Shown here one piece after another: positions 18,078 through 27,207 of a stretch of DNA of 64,000 nucleotides (its first letter is position 1; each line of letters begins with the position of its first letter). Made by a program: the position numbers and the translations under genes. The stretch is from Terriglobales bacterium. GTDB lineage: Bacteria; Acidobacteriota; Terriglobia; Terriglobales; Acidobacteriaceae. The DNA lies in contig JAICWP010000009.1 of the NCBI GenBank assembly GCA_025934735.1, positions 135,640 to 199,639 on the forward strand. Direction: 5' to 3'. Under the pieces are notes generated by a model that was not told the DNA's origin, did no database searches, and saw only the letters and a list, made by a program, of their open reading frames with translations.

Positions 18078-19025
18078 TTAGCGATCTTGGCTGGCCCCGG
18101 GCAGACCCGAGTTCAGAGCCGCAGCTGCCGGCCTGGTCACCAGCCAGGACGCGGTCACATACATGACAAAGCATTCCACGGCGAACGGCAGAAATCCCAG
18201 ATAGCCAGGCGCCGGCATTTCGAAAATCTTCCACTGCTGAAACATGGGAAATACGTAATGCCACTTGGCTGCCGCCCAGTAATTCCAGAACTCCCACAGC
18301 CAGCCGCAAATGAATCCGGAAATCAACAGGGAGTAGAACCGGCTGCGCCGGCCGGCGGCAAAATCGCCCACAATCGAGCGCAGGCCAAGATAGTGATTGA
18401 TGGGATCGAGCAGGAAGATGAATCCCACCCACACCAGTGCGAACAGGTAAGCAGCCGTGGCTTGCGGCAGCACCAGCGGCAGGAGCAGGCAGGCAACTCC
18501 AAATATCACGAAGGCAGCCTGTAGCCGAGGCGAAAAGCGGAAGGGAACGGCGGGCCGAAACCAGCCGAAAGCTTCCACCAAGTCGGCCGTTTCCAGAATG
18601 CCGGGAGTGATGGTGGCAAAGGAGCAGCCATAGCCGAGCAGGGCCGGTGCCCGGCTCATCGGCACGCCCACGTATGTCCAGTTACCCAGGCGCAGGTTAT
18701 AGCCCTCGAAAATCAGCCACAAGGGAACGGAAAGCAGCGCCATCGTGGCGAATTCGGCAGGATGATCGTGCAGGCGGGAGTGGCCGGTAATAGCCTTCAC
18801 GGCGGCGTCGCCGAGCAGGATGTAAGCCGTCCACGCAATCGGCGTGAAGAATGTGGCTACCGGCTCAAAATGGTGAAACATCAGCCATTCGGCGATAACC
18901 AGCAAAGACACTCCGATCCAGCCGTAGCCTGGCAGAGGAGCCCGCCGGTGACGCAGGAACTCGATGACGAGGACGGTGGCGGTAACGCCGGTGATGAAAA
19001 TACCCAGGGCCGTCATTGTCTCCAT
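18078..19025 (-). CDS. Polytopic membrane protein, unknown function
   Basis: A 315-aa protein with eight or nine hydrophobic segments. Notable are the Trp-rich stretches SGFICGWLWEFWNYWAAAKW and YGWIGVSLLVIAEWLMFHHFEP, and a cluster of His/Asp residues around LLDPINHYLGLRS. I do not recognise a family; such proteins occur as orphans in Acidobacteria. It may be co-transcribed with the downstream NTF2-like gene. Confidence 0.7.
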   Translation of the reverse strand: METMTALGIFITGVTATVLVIEFLRHRRAPLPGYGWIGVSLLVIAEWLMFHHFEPVATFFTPIAWTAYILLGDAAVKAITGHSRLHDHPAEFATMALLSVPLWLIFEGYNLRLGNWTYVGVPMSRAPALLGYGCSFATITPGILETADLVEAFGWFRPAVPFRFSPRLQAAFVIFGVACLLLPLVLPQATAAYLFALVWVGFIFLLDPINHYLGLRSIVGDFAAGRRSRFYSLLISGFICGWLWEFWNYWAAAKWHYVFPMFQQWKIFEMPAPGYLGFLPFAVECFVMYVTASWLVTRPAAAALNSGLPGASQDR

Positions 19026-19296
19026 ACTATCGCGGGCGGGACTCTCCGCGATTCGTGCGGGATTCCAGGTTTCCTGCGAAAACCGCCTCCCTGAAAGATT
19101 TTCCTCCGTTACCTTCGTGTCCTCTGTGATGGATGGGCCTGCCGGCGCTCACAACGAGCGGTGATTCGCCTCACAGATGGGCACTGTCCGAGCTAGTCAC
19201 AATGATTCGAGGGGCGGACTGTCCTGCTCCCGGCTTGGTAGAATTTGGAATCAGCCTTTGGCACCCGGGGTCGGGTGTCGGCGGCGAGGAGAAACA

Positions 19297-20604
19297 ATGG
19301 CGAACAATACGCTCACAGTAACCGATAACCGGACCGGAACCAGCTACACGCTGCCGATCGAACACGGGACCATTCGGACAATGGATCTGCGGCAGATCAA
19401 GACCGGTCCCGAAGATTTCGGGCTGATGGGCTATGACCCGGCCTTCACCAACACCGCTTCATGCCGCAGCAGCGTCACCTACATTGATGGCGATCGGGGC
19501 ATCCTGCGCTACCGCGGCTACCCCATTGAGGTGCTGGCCGAGCACTGCAGTTTTCTGGAGGTCGCCTACCTGCTGGTCTGGGGCGAGTTGCCGACGCAAG
19601 CGCAGATGAATGATTGGGTCTACCAGATCACCCACCACACCATGGTGCACGAAACGGTGAAGAAGCTCCTGGAGGGTTTCCGCTACAACGCCCATCCCAT
19701 GGGCATGTTCGTGAGCACGGTGGCGGCGCTCTCCACCCTTTATCCCGAGGCCAAGCATGTGGAGGACGCGGAAATTCGCAAGCACCAGATGTTTCGCCTT
19801 ATAGGCAAGGTGCCCACCATCGCGGCGTACTGTTATCGGCACAGCAAGGGCTATCCCTACGTCTATCCCGATAATGACCTGAGCTATACCGGGAACTTCA
19901 TGAACATGCTGTGGCGGATGATGGAGCCGAAGTACGTGGCGAATCCGGTGCTGGAGCGGGCTCTGGACATCCTGTTCATCCTGCATGCCGACCATGAGCA
20001 GAACTGCAGCGCCAATGCCATGCGCTCCGTTGGCAGCGCGCTCACCGATCCTTACCTGACCACGGCGGCAGCCGCTTCGGCATTGGCTGGCCCGCTGCAC
20101 GGGGGAGCCAACGAAGCCGTGCTTCGCATGCTGGACGAGATCGGCTCGAAACAGAACGTGCCCGCTTACATCAAGCGCATCAAGGAAGGGCACAGTAAGC
20201 TGATGGGCTTCGGCCATCGGGTCTACAAGAATTACGATCCGCGGGCCAAGATCATCAAATGGACGGCGGAGCGCGTCTTTGAGGCCACCGGCCGCAATAC
20301 CAAGCTGGACATCGCGCTCGAACTGGAGCGGATCGCGCTGGAAGATGAATACTTCGTCAAGCGCAAGCTCTACCCCAACGTGGATTTTTATTCCGGCATC
20401 ATTTACCAGGCCATGGGCTTCCTGCCGGAGATGTTCACGGTGATGTTCGCCATCCCGCGCACGGCCGGCTGGCTGGCGCAGTGGAACGAGATGCTGACGG
20501 ATCCGGAGCAGAAGATTGCACGCCCGCGGCAGGTTTACACCGGCGAGCAGGAACGCGCCTTCGTGCCTCTGGAAAAGCGCGGGGCGGTGGCCACCGCGCG
20601 CTAG
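19297..20604 (+). CDS. gltA: Citrate synthase
   Basis: Type I citrate synthase of 435 aa, condensing acetyl-CoA and oxaloacetate at the entry of the TCA cycle. The catalytic triad is visible: His268 in GPLHGGANE, His307 in GFGHRVYK and Asp363 in NVDFYSG. The ATG at 19297 follows GGCGAGGAGAAACA, a good ribosome-binding site; the frame-open upstream 40 codons are untranslated. The long N-terminal beta domain (residues 1-60) matches the hexameric, NADH-sensitive type. It stands alone. Confidence 0.96.
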   Translation: MANNTLTVTDNRTGTSYTLPIEHGTIRTMDLRQIKTGPEDFGLMGYDPAFTNTASCRSSVTYIDGDRGILRYRGYPIEVLAEHCSFLEVAYLLVWGELPTQAQMNDWVYQITHHTMVHETVKKLLEGFRYNAHPMGMFVSTVAALSTLYPEAKHVEDAEIRKHQMFRLIGKVPTIAAYCYRHSKGYPYVYPDNDLSYTGNFMNMLWRMMEPKYVANPVLERALDILFILHADHEQNCSANAMRSVGSALTDPYLTTAAAASALAGPLHGGANEAVLRMLDEIGSKQNVPAYIKRIKEGHSKLMGFGHRVYKNYDPRAKIIKWTAERVFEATGRNTKLDIALELERIALEDEYFVKRKLYPNVDFYSGIIYQAMGFLPEMFTVMFAIPRTAGWLAQWNEMLTDPEQKIARPRQVYTGEQERAFVPLEKRGAVATAR

Positions 20605-20662
20605 CCAAGGTTATCGCAAGAGCGAGACAAGGCGGATTCATCGCTCCGTAACCAGAGAAATC

Positions 20663-22390
20663 TTATTTGAGTTTACCTGCCTTCGCCTCTTCAAGAATGG
20701 CGACGACTGCTGGATTGTTATATTGACGGGCTACCTCGAGGGCAGTCTTACCTTCCTTATTGCGAACATTAATATCGGCGCCGTGCTGCAGGAGCGTGCG
20801 TGTCAGTTCGGGTGAGGAGGCACTGAATAAAGGAGTCCATCCTTTGAAATTGGCAGCATTCACATCGGCTCCGTGCTGAATGAGAAGGAGAGCGATATCG
20901 GGACTCCACGCGTTCTTAATAAGAGCTGTGTTGCCCTCGTCGTCGCGGGCGTCCACCCCGGCTCCGGCAGCAAGTAGACGGCGTACCACCTCGACGCGAT
21001 TAACGGACTTCCGTTCATCTGTTTTCCAGGAGTCGACGGCTGCAATCAGGGCCGTACGGCCTTCAAATCCCCGCGCCGAGATGTCGGGACGATAGTTGAG
21101 GATAGCCCGGAGTACGGCAGGATTGCCTGAGGCGGCCGCGGCAACTGTTGGGGGCTCCAGCATAGGTGGTTTGCTCGAGGAGATATGGGCGTCGACATTA
21201 GCCCCGTATTGAAGCAGGAGCTTAACCGCGTCCAGTTTTCCCGCAGCGGCGGCATTGCTCAGGCCCGCGGATAGCGCGGCGGGATCAGTTGCGGAACCGG
21301 CTTGCAAAATGTCGTGCAACATCTGCAGATCGCCATGGAAGGCCGCCACTTCTAGCGGGGAAGATCCGTTGTAATTATGGCCGTTGAGGGGAGCCCCAGC
21401 GGCAATGAGATCCCTCACCGCATCTTGAGAGCCGTAATAAGCGATGCGGGCCAGCGTGTCGGCAGCCTCTGGCGACTTGAAATCCCACTCTTCGGCGGCG
21501 AGGGCGGGGAAACTTGCCGAATCTCCCTTGGTCCAGCGGGCGCTGTCCGCGAGACTATCAATGGTTTTTTCGAGTTGGTCCACGGCAGTCGGCATTCCCA
21601 CTTGAATCCCACCGTAATCAATGACCTTCTTAGAGCGACCATCCAGCGCGAGCGAGGTTGTATAGGTTGGCCCATCAGTTGCGCCGAGGATGTAATCGTC
21701 GCGCAGAGCGAAGTAGTCGGCTTGACGGAAGGCATCGAAGATGCCGGCCACGGCCTGTTCGGAAATGGAGCCCCGATGCTGGCCAGTAACGGCGACAGAG
21801 GAGTGGCCGTCGTACAGAACCGTGCCGTCGCCATGCACCTCGATGGAGTAGGCGGGGCACATGCCTAGACAGCCGGTGCGCTGCAAGGTCATGCGCAGCG
21901 ACTTCCAATCCTTAATTTGTGGGAAGTCAACGTGGCGTATCGGTATCTCATCCGCGGGAATCAGGAGAACACTCTCTTCAAAAGTAGCAGTCACCGCACG
22001 CCCGTTGCGTAAGAAGGGCTGATACCGCAATGCCAGCACCTCCGCTTCCGCGCGCGCGACAGCATCCTTCAGCGCTATGAACAACGCCTTGGGCGTATCT
22101 GGTTCGTCGGGATCGAGGTCACCCTCCACTTCGGCGGACTGTACCGTGCCATCTGGAGCGACGATGACCCTCACAGGGAGTGGGATACGCACTCGTTTTT
22201 CTGCGGGTAAACCGTCCAGGCGGACTGCGACCGGGTCCAACTTGCCCACGCGGTGGGCGGCAACCTCTTCTGCCAGAATCTCAAGAGGCGGAGGTGAACC
22301 AGTTTGCGAAAGACCGATCTCTGGACCCAAAACTGATCCGAGTGAAACGAAGAGAATACCGATAAAAAGCCGATTACGATTCAGCACCAT
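20663..22390 (-). CDS. Exported DUF6438-ankyrin repeat protein
   Basis: Exported protein of about 575 aa with a signal peptide (FIGILFVSLGSVLGP). An N-terminal part ends in a TonB-like C-terminal motif region (about 40-140). The middle holds the DUF6438 block, with KSLRMTLQRTGCLGMCPAY and EVHGDGTVLYDG (about 160-270). The C-terminal half is a row of six or so ankyrin repeats, such as LLQYGANVDAH, LIQHGADVNAANFKG and LLQHGADINVRNKEG. Ankyrin repeats bind proteins; here they would act outside the cytoplasm. I start it at MVLNRNRL (22390); an upstream ATG at 22423 is possible. Confidence 0.8.
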   Translation of the reverse strand: MVLNRNRLFIGILFVSLGSVLGPEIGLSQTGSPPPLEILAEEVAAHRVGKLDPVAVRLDGLPAEKRVRIPLPVRVIVAPDGTVQSAEVEGDLDPDEPDTPKALFIALKDAVARAEAEVLALRYQPFLRNGRAVTATFEESVLLIPADEIPIRHVDFPQIKDWKSLRMTLQRTGCLGMCPAYSIEVHGDGTVLYDGHSSVAVTGQHRGSISEQAVAGIFDAFRQADYFALRDDYILGATDGPTYTTSLALDGRSKKVIDYGGIQVGMPTAVDQLEKTIDSLADSARWTKGDSASFPALAAEEWDFKSPEAADTLARIAYYGSQDAVRDLIAAGAPLNGHNYNGSSPLEVAAFHGDLQMLHDILQAGSATDPAALSAGLSNAAAAGKLDAVKLLLQYGANVDAHISSSKPPMLEPPTVAAAASGNPAVLRAILNYRPDISARGFEGRTALIAAVDSWKTDERKSVNRVEVVRRLLAAGAGVDARDDEGNTALIKNAWSPDIALLLIQHGADVNAANFKGWTPLFSASSPELTRTLLQHGADINVRNKEGKTALEVARQYNNPAVVAILEEAKAGKLK

Positions 22391-22718
22391 AACCCTCGCC
22401 ACTTCTCCGGTGAAAAACGACATATCGGTTCCAACACCAAAACGGCTCGCCTACATTACTCCGGAGCGGTGTTGCAGAACAATTGCGAAAACTGCGCCCG
22501 TTCCACTTCCTAAGCTGGCTTAATCGACCCCGAGCACCAGGAGAGAGTTCCCAAGAAAGGCGGGTAGAGGTGCCTTGTTGTTGCGTTCCGAGTTGATTCG
22601 CCTAGGTTCATTCTGCCTGCGGGACCAATTCGGAAACGGGCTGAGGGGACGGCATTACCGAAGTGACGGCTATCACTGAGGCGAGCGGGCGAAAAGCGTA
22701 CATTTTTCAACAGGATCC

Positions 22719-24737
22719 TTGCTGGGGAGAGGGGGCAGCCTGCCGCAACAGACCCAAAACGCAGCAGTTACGTCGGCAGCGCCGGCACCATCGAAGCCGC
22801 ACGCGGCATCTCATCGGCCCTCGCCGGCAGCTTCGCCCCCAGCTCCACCAGCAACATTCCGCTCCCGGGAAACCTTCATTGCGCTGCTGGCGACGGCAGC
22901 CATCGCAACCCATTTTGCGCTGCATTACCTGGCGGGAGCGCGGGCGGAAATCTACAACCTGCCGCTCTATCTCACCCTGGCCATTGGCGGCGTGCCGCTG
23001 CTAGTGGGCTTGGTGAGGCGTCTGCTGAAGGCGGAGTTTGGCTCTGACCTGCTGGCGGGAATTTCGATTCTCAGTTCGGTGCTGCTGGGGCAGTACCTGG
23101 TGGGCTCCATCATCGTACTCATGCTGTCGGGCGGGGCGGCGCTGGAGCAGTTTGCCACCCGGCGCGCATCCTCCGTGCTGGACGCGCTGGCCAAGCGCAT
23201 GCCACTGGTCGCACACCGAAAGAACGATGGCGCAATCGCGGATGCAGATCTGCAGCAGATTGCCATTGGCGACCTGCTGGTGGTGTTTCCGCACGAGATC
23301 TGCCCGGTGGACGGGGCGGTGGTGGAAGGCCACGGCGTAATGGACGAGTCGTACCTGACGGGCGAGCCCTATCAGATGTCGAAGACGCCGGGTTCGAAGG
23401 TGCTGTCGGGCGCCATCAATGGAGATACCGCGCTGACTATTCAGGCGGAGGCGCTGCCGGTGGACTCGCGCTACGCCAAGATCATGCGTGTCATGCACGA
23501 AACGGAACAGAAGCGGCCACAGCTGCGGCGATTGGGTGACAAGTTGGGAGCGTGGTACACGCCGGTCGCGGTGGCCGTCGCCGGGGCAGCCTGGGCAGCC
23601 ACGGGCGATCCCATGCGCTTCCTGGCAGTGGTGGTAATCGCTACGCCGTGCCCGCTGCTGATTTCTATCCCCGTGGCGGTGATCGGCGCCATCTCGCTGG
23701 CGGCGCGCCACGGCATCATCATCAAAAATCCGGCGGTGCTGGAGCAGATTTCCACCTGCCGCACGCTGATCTTCGATAAAACGGGAACCCTCACCTATGG
23801 CAAGCCATCGCTCACGGAGGTGATTCCAGCGCCCGGATTTAATAGCGAGAGTGTGCTGCAGGATGCGGCCAGCCTGGAGCAGTACTCCAAACACCCGCTG
23901 GCCTCCGCCATTGTGGTGGCGGCACAGGGCGCCAGGCTGGCGCTGCAAGCGGTGAGCCACGTCAGCGAACGCCCGGGAGAAGGCCTGGAGGGAGTGGTGG
24001 CGGGCCACGTGGTGCGCATTACCGGCCGCAACAAAGTAGCCGAACGGAACCTGGCGCTGCCCCCGATTGTGAGCGGGCTGGAGTGCCTGGTGTTCGTGGA
24101 CGGCAGATATGCCGCCACGTTCCGATTTCACGACGCGCCGCGCAGCGAAAGCCGTTCGTTTGTGGATCATCTGAAGCCTAAGCACGCGGTAGAAAAAGTG
24201 ATGCTGGTCTCCGGCGACCGCGAATCCGAAGTGCGCTACCTGGCCGAGGAGGTAGGCATCCCCGAGGTTCATGCCAGCCAGGCCCCGGAACAGAAGGTGG
24301 CAATCGTGGAGCTCGAAACGGCTCGCGGGCGCACGCTCTTCCTCGGCGATGGCATCAATGATGCGCCGGCGCTGATGGCCGCCACCGTGGGCGTGGCTTT
24401 CGGGCCGAATAGCGACATCACTTCCGAGGCCGCCGACGCGGTGATCATGACTACGTCGCTGGTCAAAGTGGATGAGCTGTTCCACATCAGCGACCGCATG
24501 CGGACCATTGCCCTGCAGAGCGCGCTGGGCGGGATGGCGCTGAGCATCGTGGGCATGATTGCCGCGGCCGCCGGATACCTGCCCGCTCTGGAAGGAGCGA
24601 TCGCGCAGGAGGTTATTGACCTGCTGGCGGTGCTTAACGCGGTTCGGGTGGCGCTGCCCACGCAAACCATGTCGGATTTTGAGGCGGCGGGCTCTTTCGG
24701 CAGTTCGGCGCAAAACCATATCGGGGGCGGCGCCTGA
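22719..24737 (+). CDS. P1B-type heavy-metal ATPase
   Basis: Ion-pumping P-type ATPase of 672 aa. The phosphorylation site is Asp353 in [11 protein letters not shown]; the hinge [11 protein letters not shown] and the dephosphorylation TGEP loop are intact. The TM6 ion-binding motif reads Thr309-Pro-Cys311-Pro-Leu (TPCPL) rather than the CPC of Cu or Zn pumps, a variant seen in a subgroup of metal ATPases whose ion is not firmly known. There is no N-terminal metal-binding domain; the first 45 residues are Ala/Pro-rich. TTG at 22719 is the only plausible start after the in-frame stop at 22677. The gene is followed 18 bp later by a membrane protein. Confidence 0.88.
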   Translation: MLGRGGSLPQQTQNAAVTSAAPAPSKPHAASHRPSPAASPPAPPATFRSRETFIALLATAAIATHFALHYLAGARAEIYNLPLYLTLAIGGVPLLVGLVRRLLKAEFGSDLLAGISILSSVLLGQYLVGSIIVLMLSGGAALEQFATRRASSVLDALAKRMPLVAHRKNDGAIADADLQQIAIGDLLVVFPHEICPVDGAVVEGHGVMDESYLTGEPYQMSKTPGSKVLSGAINGDTALTIQAEALPVDSRYAKIMRVMHETEQKRPQLRRLGDKLGAWYTPVAVAVAGAAWAATGDPMRFLAVVVIATPCPLLISIPVAVIGAISLAARHGIIIKNPAVLEQISTCRTLIFDKTGTLTYGKPSLTEVIPAPGFNSESVLQDAASLEQYSKHPLASAIVVAAQGARLALQAVSHVSERPGEGLEGVVAGHVVRITGRNKVAERNLALPPIVSGLECLVFVDGRYAATFRFHDAPRSESRSFVDHLKPKHAVEKVMLVSGDRESEVRYLAEEVGIPEVHASQAPEQKVAIVELETARGRTLFLGDGINDAPALMAATVGVAFGPNSDITSEAADAVIMTTSLVKVDELFHISDRMRTIALQSALGGMALSIVGMIAAAAGYLPALEGAIAQEVIDLLAVLNAVRVALPTQTMSDFEAAGSFGSSAQNHIGGGA

Positions 24738-24755
24738 GGACGGGGACGATAGGCC

Positions 24756-25430
24756 ATGGAAGGAATCTGGCTGGTGTTTCTGGTGGTGCTGGCGCTGAAC
24801 TTGCTGCCGGCGTTCGCTCCGCCCACCTGGATGGCGCTCTCCTTCTTCAGCTACAAATTTCCTGAAAACGATATCGCCATGCTCGCCCTGGTGGGTGCCA
24901 CAGCCGCCACCCTGGGCAGAGTCATTCTGGCAAAATTTGCCCGCAGCATTGTGCGCGGCAAGCTGCTGAGCCAGGACACTCGCGAGAACATTGACGCCAT
25001 CAGGGACAGCCTGCAAGAGCGGCGGGCCTGGACCGCGGGCGCCTGCCTGTTCTATGCCTTCAGCCCGCTGCCTTCGAATTACCTGTTCATCGCCTATGGG
25101 CTGACCACGCTGGAACTGCGGGTGCTGGCCCTGCCCTTTTTCCTGGGACGGCTCATCGGCTACAACTTCTGGGCGCACCTGGGCTCGGCGGCAGCGCACA
25201 AGCTCGCCATCGAGGCGCCGGAAACCTACATGAGCGCCTATTTCATTTTGGTGCAGGTGTCATGCCTGGCCCTCATCTACTTATTTACGCGCCTCGACTG
25301 GCGGTCTCTGCTGCAAGAGCGCAAGCTGCGCTGGGCGCGGAAAAAGAGTTCGCAGCGCTCAGCAACCAGCGTCCAGCAACCAGTCGTGGGAGCCGGGTAC
25401 AGGGTGCCGAGTGACAAACGCAGCGGCTGA
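24756..25430 (+). CDS. Polytopic membrane protein next to the metal ATPase
   Basis: A 224-aa protein with about five hydrophobic segments (LVFLVVLALNLLPAFAPP, IAMLALVGATAATLGRVILA, WTAGACLFYAFSPLPSNYLF and others), weakly like VTT/DedA-type membrane proteins with a conserved Pro-rich turn (FSPLPSNYLFIAYGL). It follows the P-type ATPase gene by 18 bp, so they are almost certainly one operon; a partner in metal transport or membrane homeostasis is inferred. Confidence 0.72.
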   Translation: MEGIWLVFLVVLALNLLPAFAPPTWMALSFFSYKFPENDIAMLALVGATAATLGRVILAKFARSIVRGKLLSQDTRENIDAIRDSLQERRAWTAGACLFYAFSPLPSNYLFIAYGLTTLELRVLALPFFLGRLIGYNFWAHLGSAAAHKLAIEAPETYMSAYFILVQVSCLALIYLFTRLDWRSLLQERKLRWARKKSSQRSATSVQQPVVGAGYRVPSDKRSG

Positions 25431-25605
25431 AATCAGCCACTCATCAGAAACGATCTCACAGACTTTCGTCTGATATTTTCGGACGGACTATCCGTTGATG
25501 CTTGCTGCCATCTCCGCCCGAGTTTGCCGTACTCGGCGCCAGGCCATAGAATTGAAAAGGCGAGGCGGGGATTAGCTCCGCTTTGCGCTTCCCTACACCA
25601 GCGCC

Positions 25606-25695
25606 GGAGAGATGGCCGAGTGGCTGAAGGCGCACGCTTGGAAAGCGTGTATACGGGAAACCGTATCGTGGGTTCGAATCCCACTCTCTCCGCCA
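25606..25695 (+). tRNA. tRNA-Ser (anticodon GGA)
   Basis: Full cloverleaf: acceptor stem GGAGAGA (25606-25612) with TCTCTCC (25685-25691), discriminator G and encoded CCA. The anticodon stem is CACGC/GCGTG with loop TTGGAAA, and the long variable arm TACGG-GAAA-CCGTA is typical of type II tRNAs. T loop GTTCGAATC is present. Reads UCC (and UCU) codons. Confidence 0.97.
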
Positions 25696-26071
25696 TGTTA
25701 TTCAAAATAAGCCCAGTTGCCTAGGCTCATAAACCCACTCTCAGGGCCTGCCTTCGTCTTTGGAATGAGCACCTTGCAGTTTTGCAAGACATGAGTGGGT
25801 GCCGTTAAGGCTAAAACGGCTAAAACCGACTGATTGGAATCAGTTTTTTTCGAATCGGCCGCAGGAGTTCTGCAGATCCAAGTCCGCATCCCCATTCGCC
25901 CGTGAGTTTCTGAAATCGATTCACACAACCCGACTTCCCGTTACCCATCATTGTTCGGTGAAGTGCATTGGGATCTATCACTCGTCGCGCGGGCGTAAGG
26001 GTTCGGAGATCAGGGAGCAAAACTGGCATCGCGAGAATGGCCATTGACATCCATCTAAAATACACTACCAT
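25696..26071. other. Intergenic region after tRNA-Ser
   Basis: No gene-like frame was found. It contains the terminator hairpin at 25829-25850 and otherwise unremarkable sequence up to the regulator gene at 26072. A lower GC content than the flanks is apparent by eye. Confidence 0.5.
25829..25850 (+). terminator. Intrinsic terminator downstream of tRNA-Ser
   Basis: ACTGAT-TGGA-ATCAGT is a perfect 6-bp hairpin with a 4-nt loop, followed by seven T residues. It lies 134 bp beyond the tRNA and could end its transcript; no other plus-strand gene lies in between. Confidence 0.75.
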
Positions 26072-26431
26072 ATGGTTGTGGATGATCGGTTGGGTACGAC
26101 ATTTGCGGCTTTGTCTGATCCGACCCGGCGGGCGATGGTCGAACGACTCTCCCGCGGGCCTGCCTCAGTGCACGGCTTGACGGAACCGTTTGCACTGTCG
26201 CAGCAGATGATTTCAAAACATATCGCCTATCTGGTGCGGGCGCGGCTTGTGACCAAGACCAAGCGCGGACGAGAGAGTATCTGCACGCTCAGGCCACAGG
26301 CGATCAAGACTGTCAGCGACTGGGCGATCAGCTATCGCCAGTTCTGGGAAGAGAGTTTCGACAAGCTGGACGAAGTTGTGAAACGAATGAAAAAAGAGGA
26401 GGTCAGAGATGACAAACAGCACGGTGAATGA
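26072..26431 (+). CDS. ArsR-family transcriptional regulator
   Basis: A 119-aa winged-helix protein with the ArsR-type layout: FAALSDPTRRAMVERLSRGPAS, then the recognition helix in ALSQQMISKHIAYLVRARLV and wing TKRGRESICTLRP. No metal-binding Cys pair is visible, so it is the SdpR/HTH-5-like group that is encoded with an SRPBCC partner and not a metal sensor. It overlaps the next gene by 23 bp, which indicates coupled expression. Confidence 0.88.
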   Translation: MVVDDRLGTTFAALSDPTRRAMVERLSRGPASVHGLTEPFALSQQMISKHIAYLVRARLVTKTKRGRESICTLRPQAIKTVSDWAISYRQFWEESFDKLDEVVKRMKKEEVRDDKQHGE

Positions 26432-26918
26432 GACAGAGCGGATGGTTGTGACCAGAGTTTTTGATGCCCCACGCGAACTGGTCTGGAAGGCGTGGACGGA
26501 CCCGAAATATGTGATGCAGTGGTGGGGGCCGAAGGGATTCACTTCGCCTTCTTGCGAGATCGATTTTCGCGTGGGAGGAAAGTATCTCTGCTGCATGCGA
26601 TTTCCGGATGGGCAGGAGTTCTGGAATGCTGGTGAATATCGTGAGATTGTTCCGTACGAGAAGATCGTTTCGACAATGTACTTTGCCGACTCGAAGGGAA
26701 ACAGGGTTAACCCTGCTCAATTAGGAATCGAACATGAGGCCATCGACGATTCGCCCGACGTGATTCTTTTTGAGGACATTGGAAACGGCCAGACGAAACT
26801 CACCTTCATTGGAAATGAGACCATGCAGAGCGCAAGCCAGAGCGGCCAGCTGGAGGGCTGGAAGCAGATACTCGATAAGCTTGCTGCAGTGGTTGAGGGA
26901 CTGGCGCAGGCGAAATAA
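26409..26918 (+). CDS. SRPBCC (AHSA1-like) domain protein
   Basis: A 169-aa protein of the START/AHSA1 superfamily, with the typical opening VTRVFDAPRELVWKAWTDP and WWGPKGFTSP. These proteins bind hydrophobic ligands in a deep cavity. The ArsR-AHSA1 gene pair is a recurrent bacterial module in which the ligand-binding protein is thought to work with, or be controlled by, the adjacent regulator. Its physiological ligand is unknown. Confidence 0.9.
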   Translation: MTNSTVNETERMVVTRVFDAPRELVWKAWTDPKYVMQWWGPKGFTSPSCEIDFRVGGKYLCCMRFPDGQEFWNAGEYREIVPYEKIVSTMYFADSKGNRVNPAQLGIEHEAIDDSPDVILFEDIGNGQTKLTFIGNETMQSASQSGQLEGWKQILDKLAAVVEGLAQAK

Positions 26919-27155
26919 GAAGTTGAAGCTTTGATGATCGTCATGCGCGAGCAACTGAACGTAAAGCAAAGGTAGGCTTATCTGGGAGACCCCGGCTAAG
27001 GGCGGCGGCGCAGGCTTAGTTGGAACCTGCTTCTCGTCACTTGGCCGGATCGCCTTTCCGGGCAAGGACTTCCGTCTCGCCGCAAAAACCGACCACTAGC
27101 CACGGAGATTGAGAGTACTCCGGAGTCCGGAATGCAGAAGTCCACGCTGTTCCAC

Positions 27156-27184
27156 AAAAAAACCCCGGCCATCTCGGGCCGGGG
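27156..27184 (-). terminator. Intrinsic terminator of the minus-strand TonB receptor
   Basis: On the minus strand CCCCGGCC (27184-27177) pairs with GGCCGGGG (27170-27163) around a 6-nt loop and is followed by seven T residues, 23 bp beyond the receptor's stop codon. Confidence 0.9.
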
Positions 27185-27207
27185 TGTCTGGTAAAGCACG
27201 CAGCGGG

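Noticed and set aside
23001-25199. A very long minus-strand open frame (732 codons) opposite the metal ATPase
   Set aside because: It is His/Arg/Gln-rich, has no domain text and lies opposite well-conserved P-type ATPase motifs. Its openness is a by-product of GC-rich codon use.
25431-25605. A remnant integration site at tRNA-Ser
   Set aside because: tRNA genes are common integration sites, but I see no integrase and no duplicated 3' end of the tRNA in the window.
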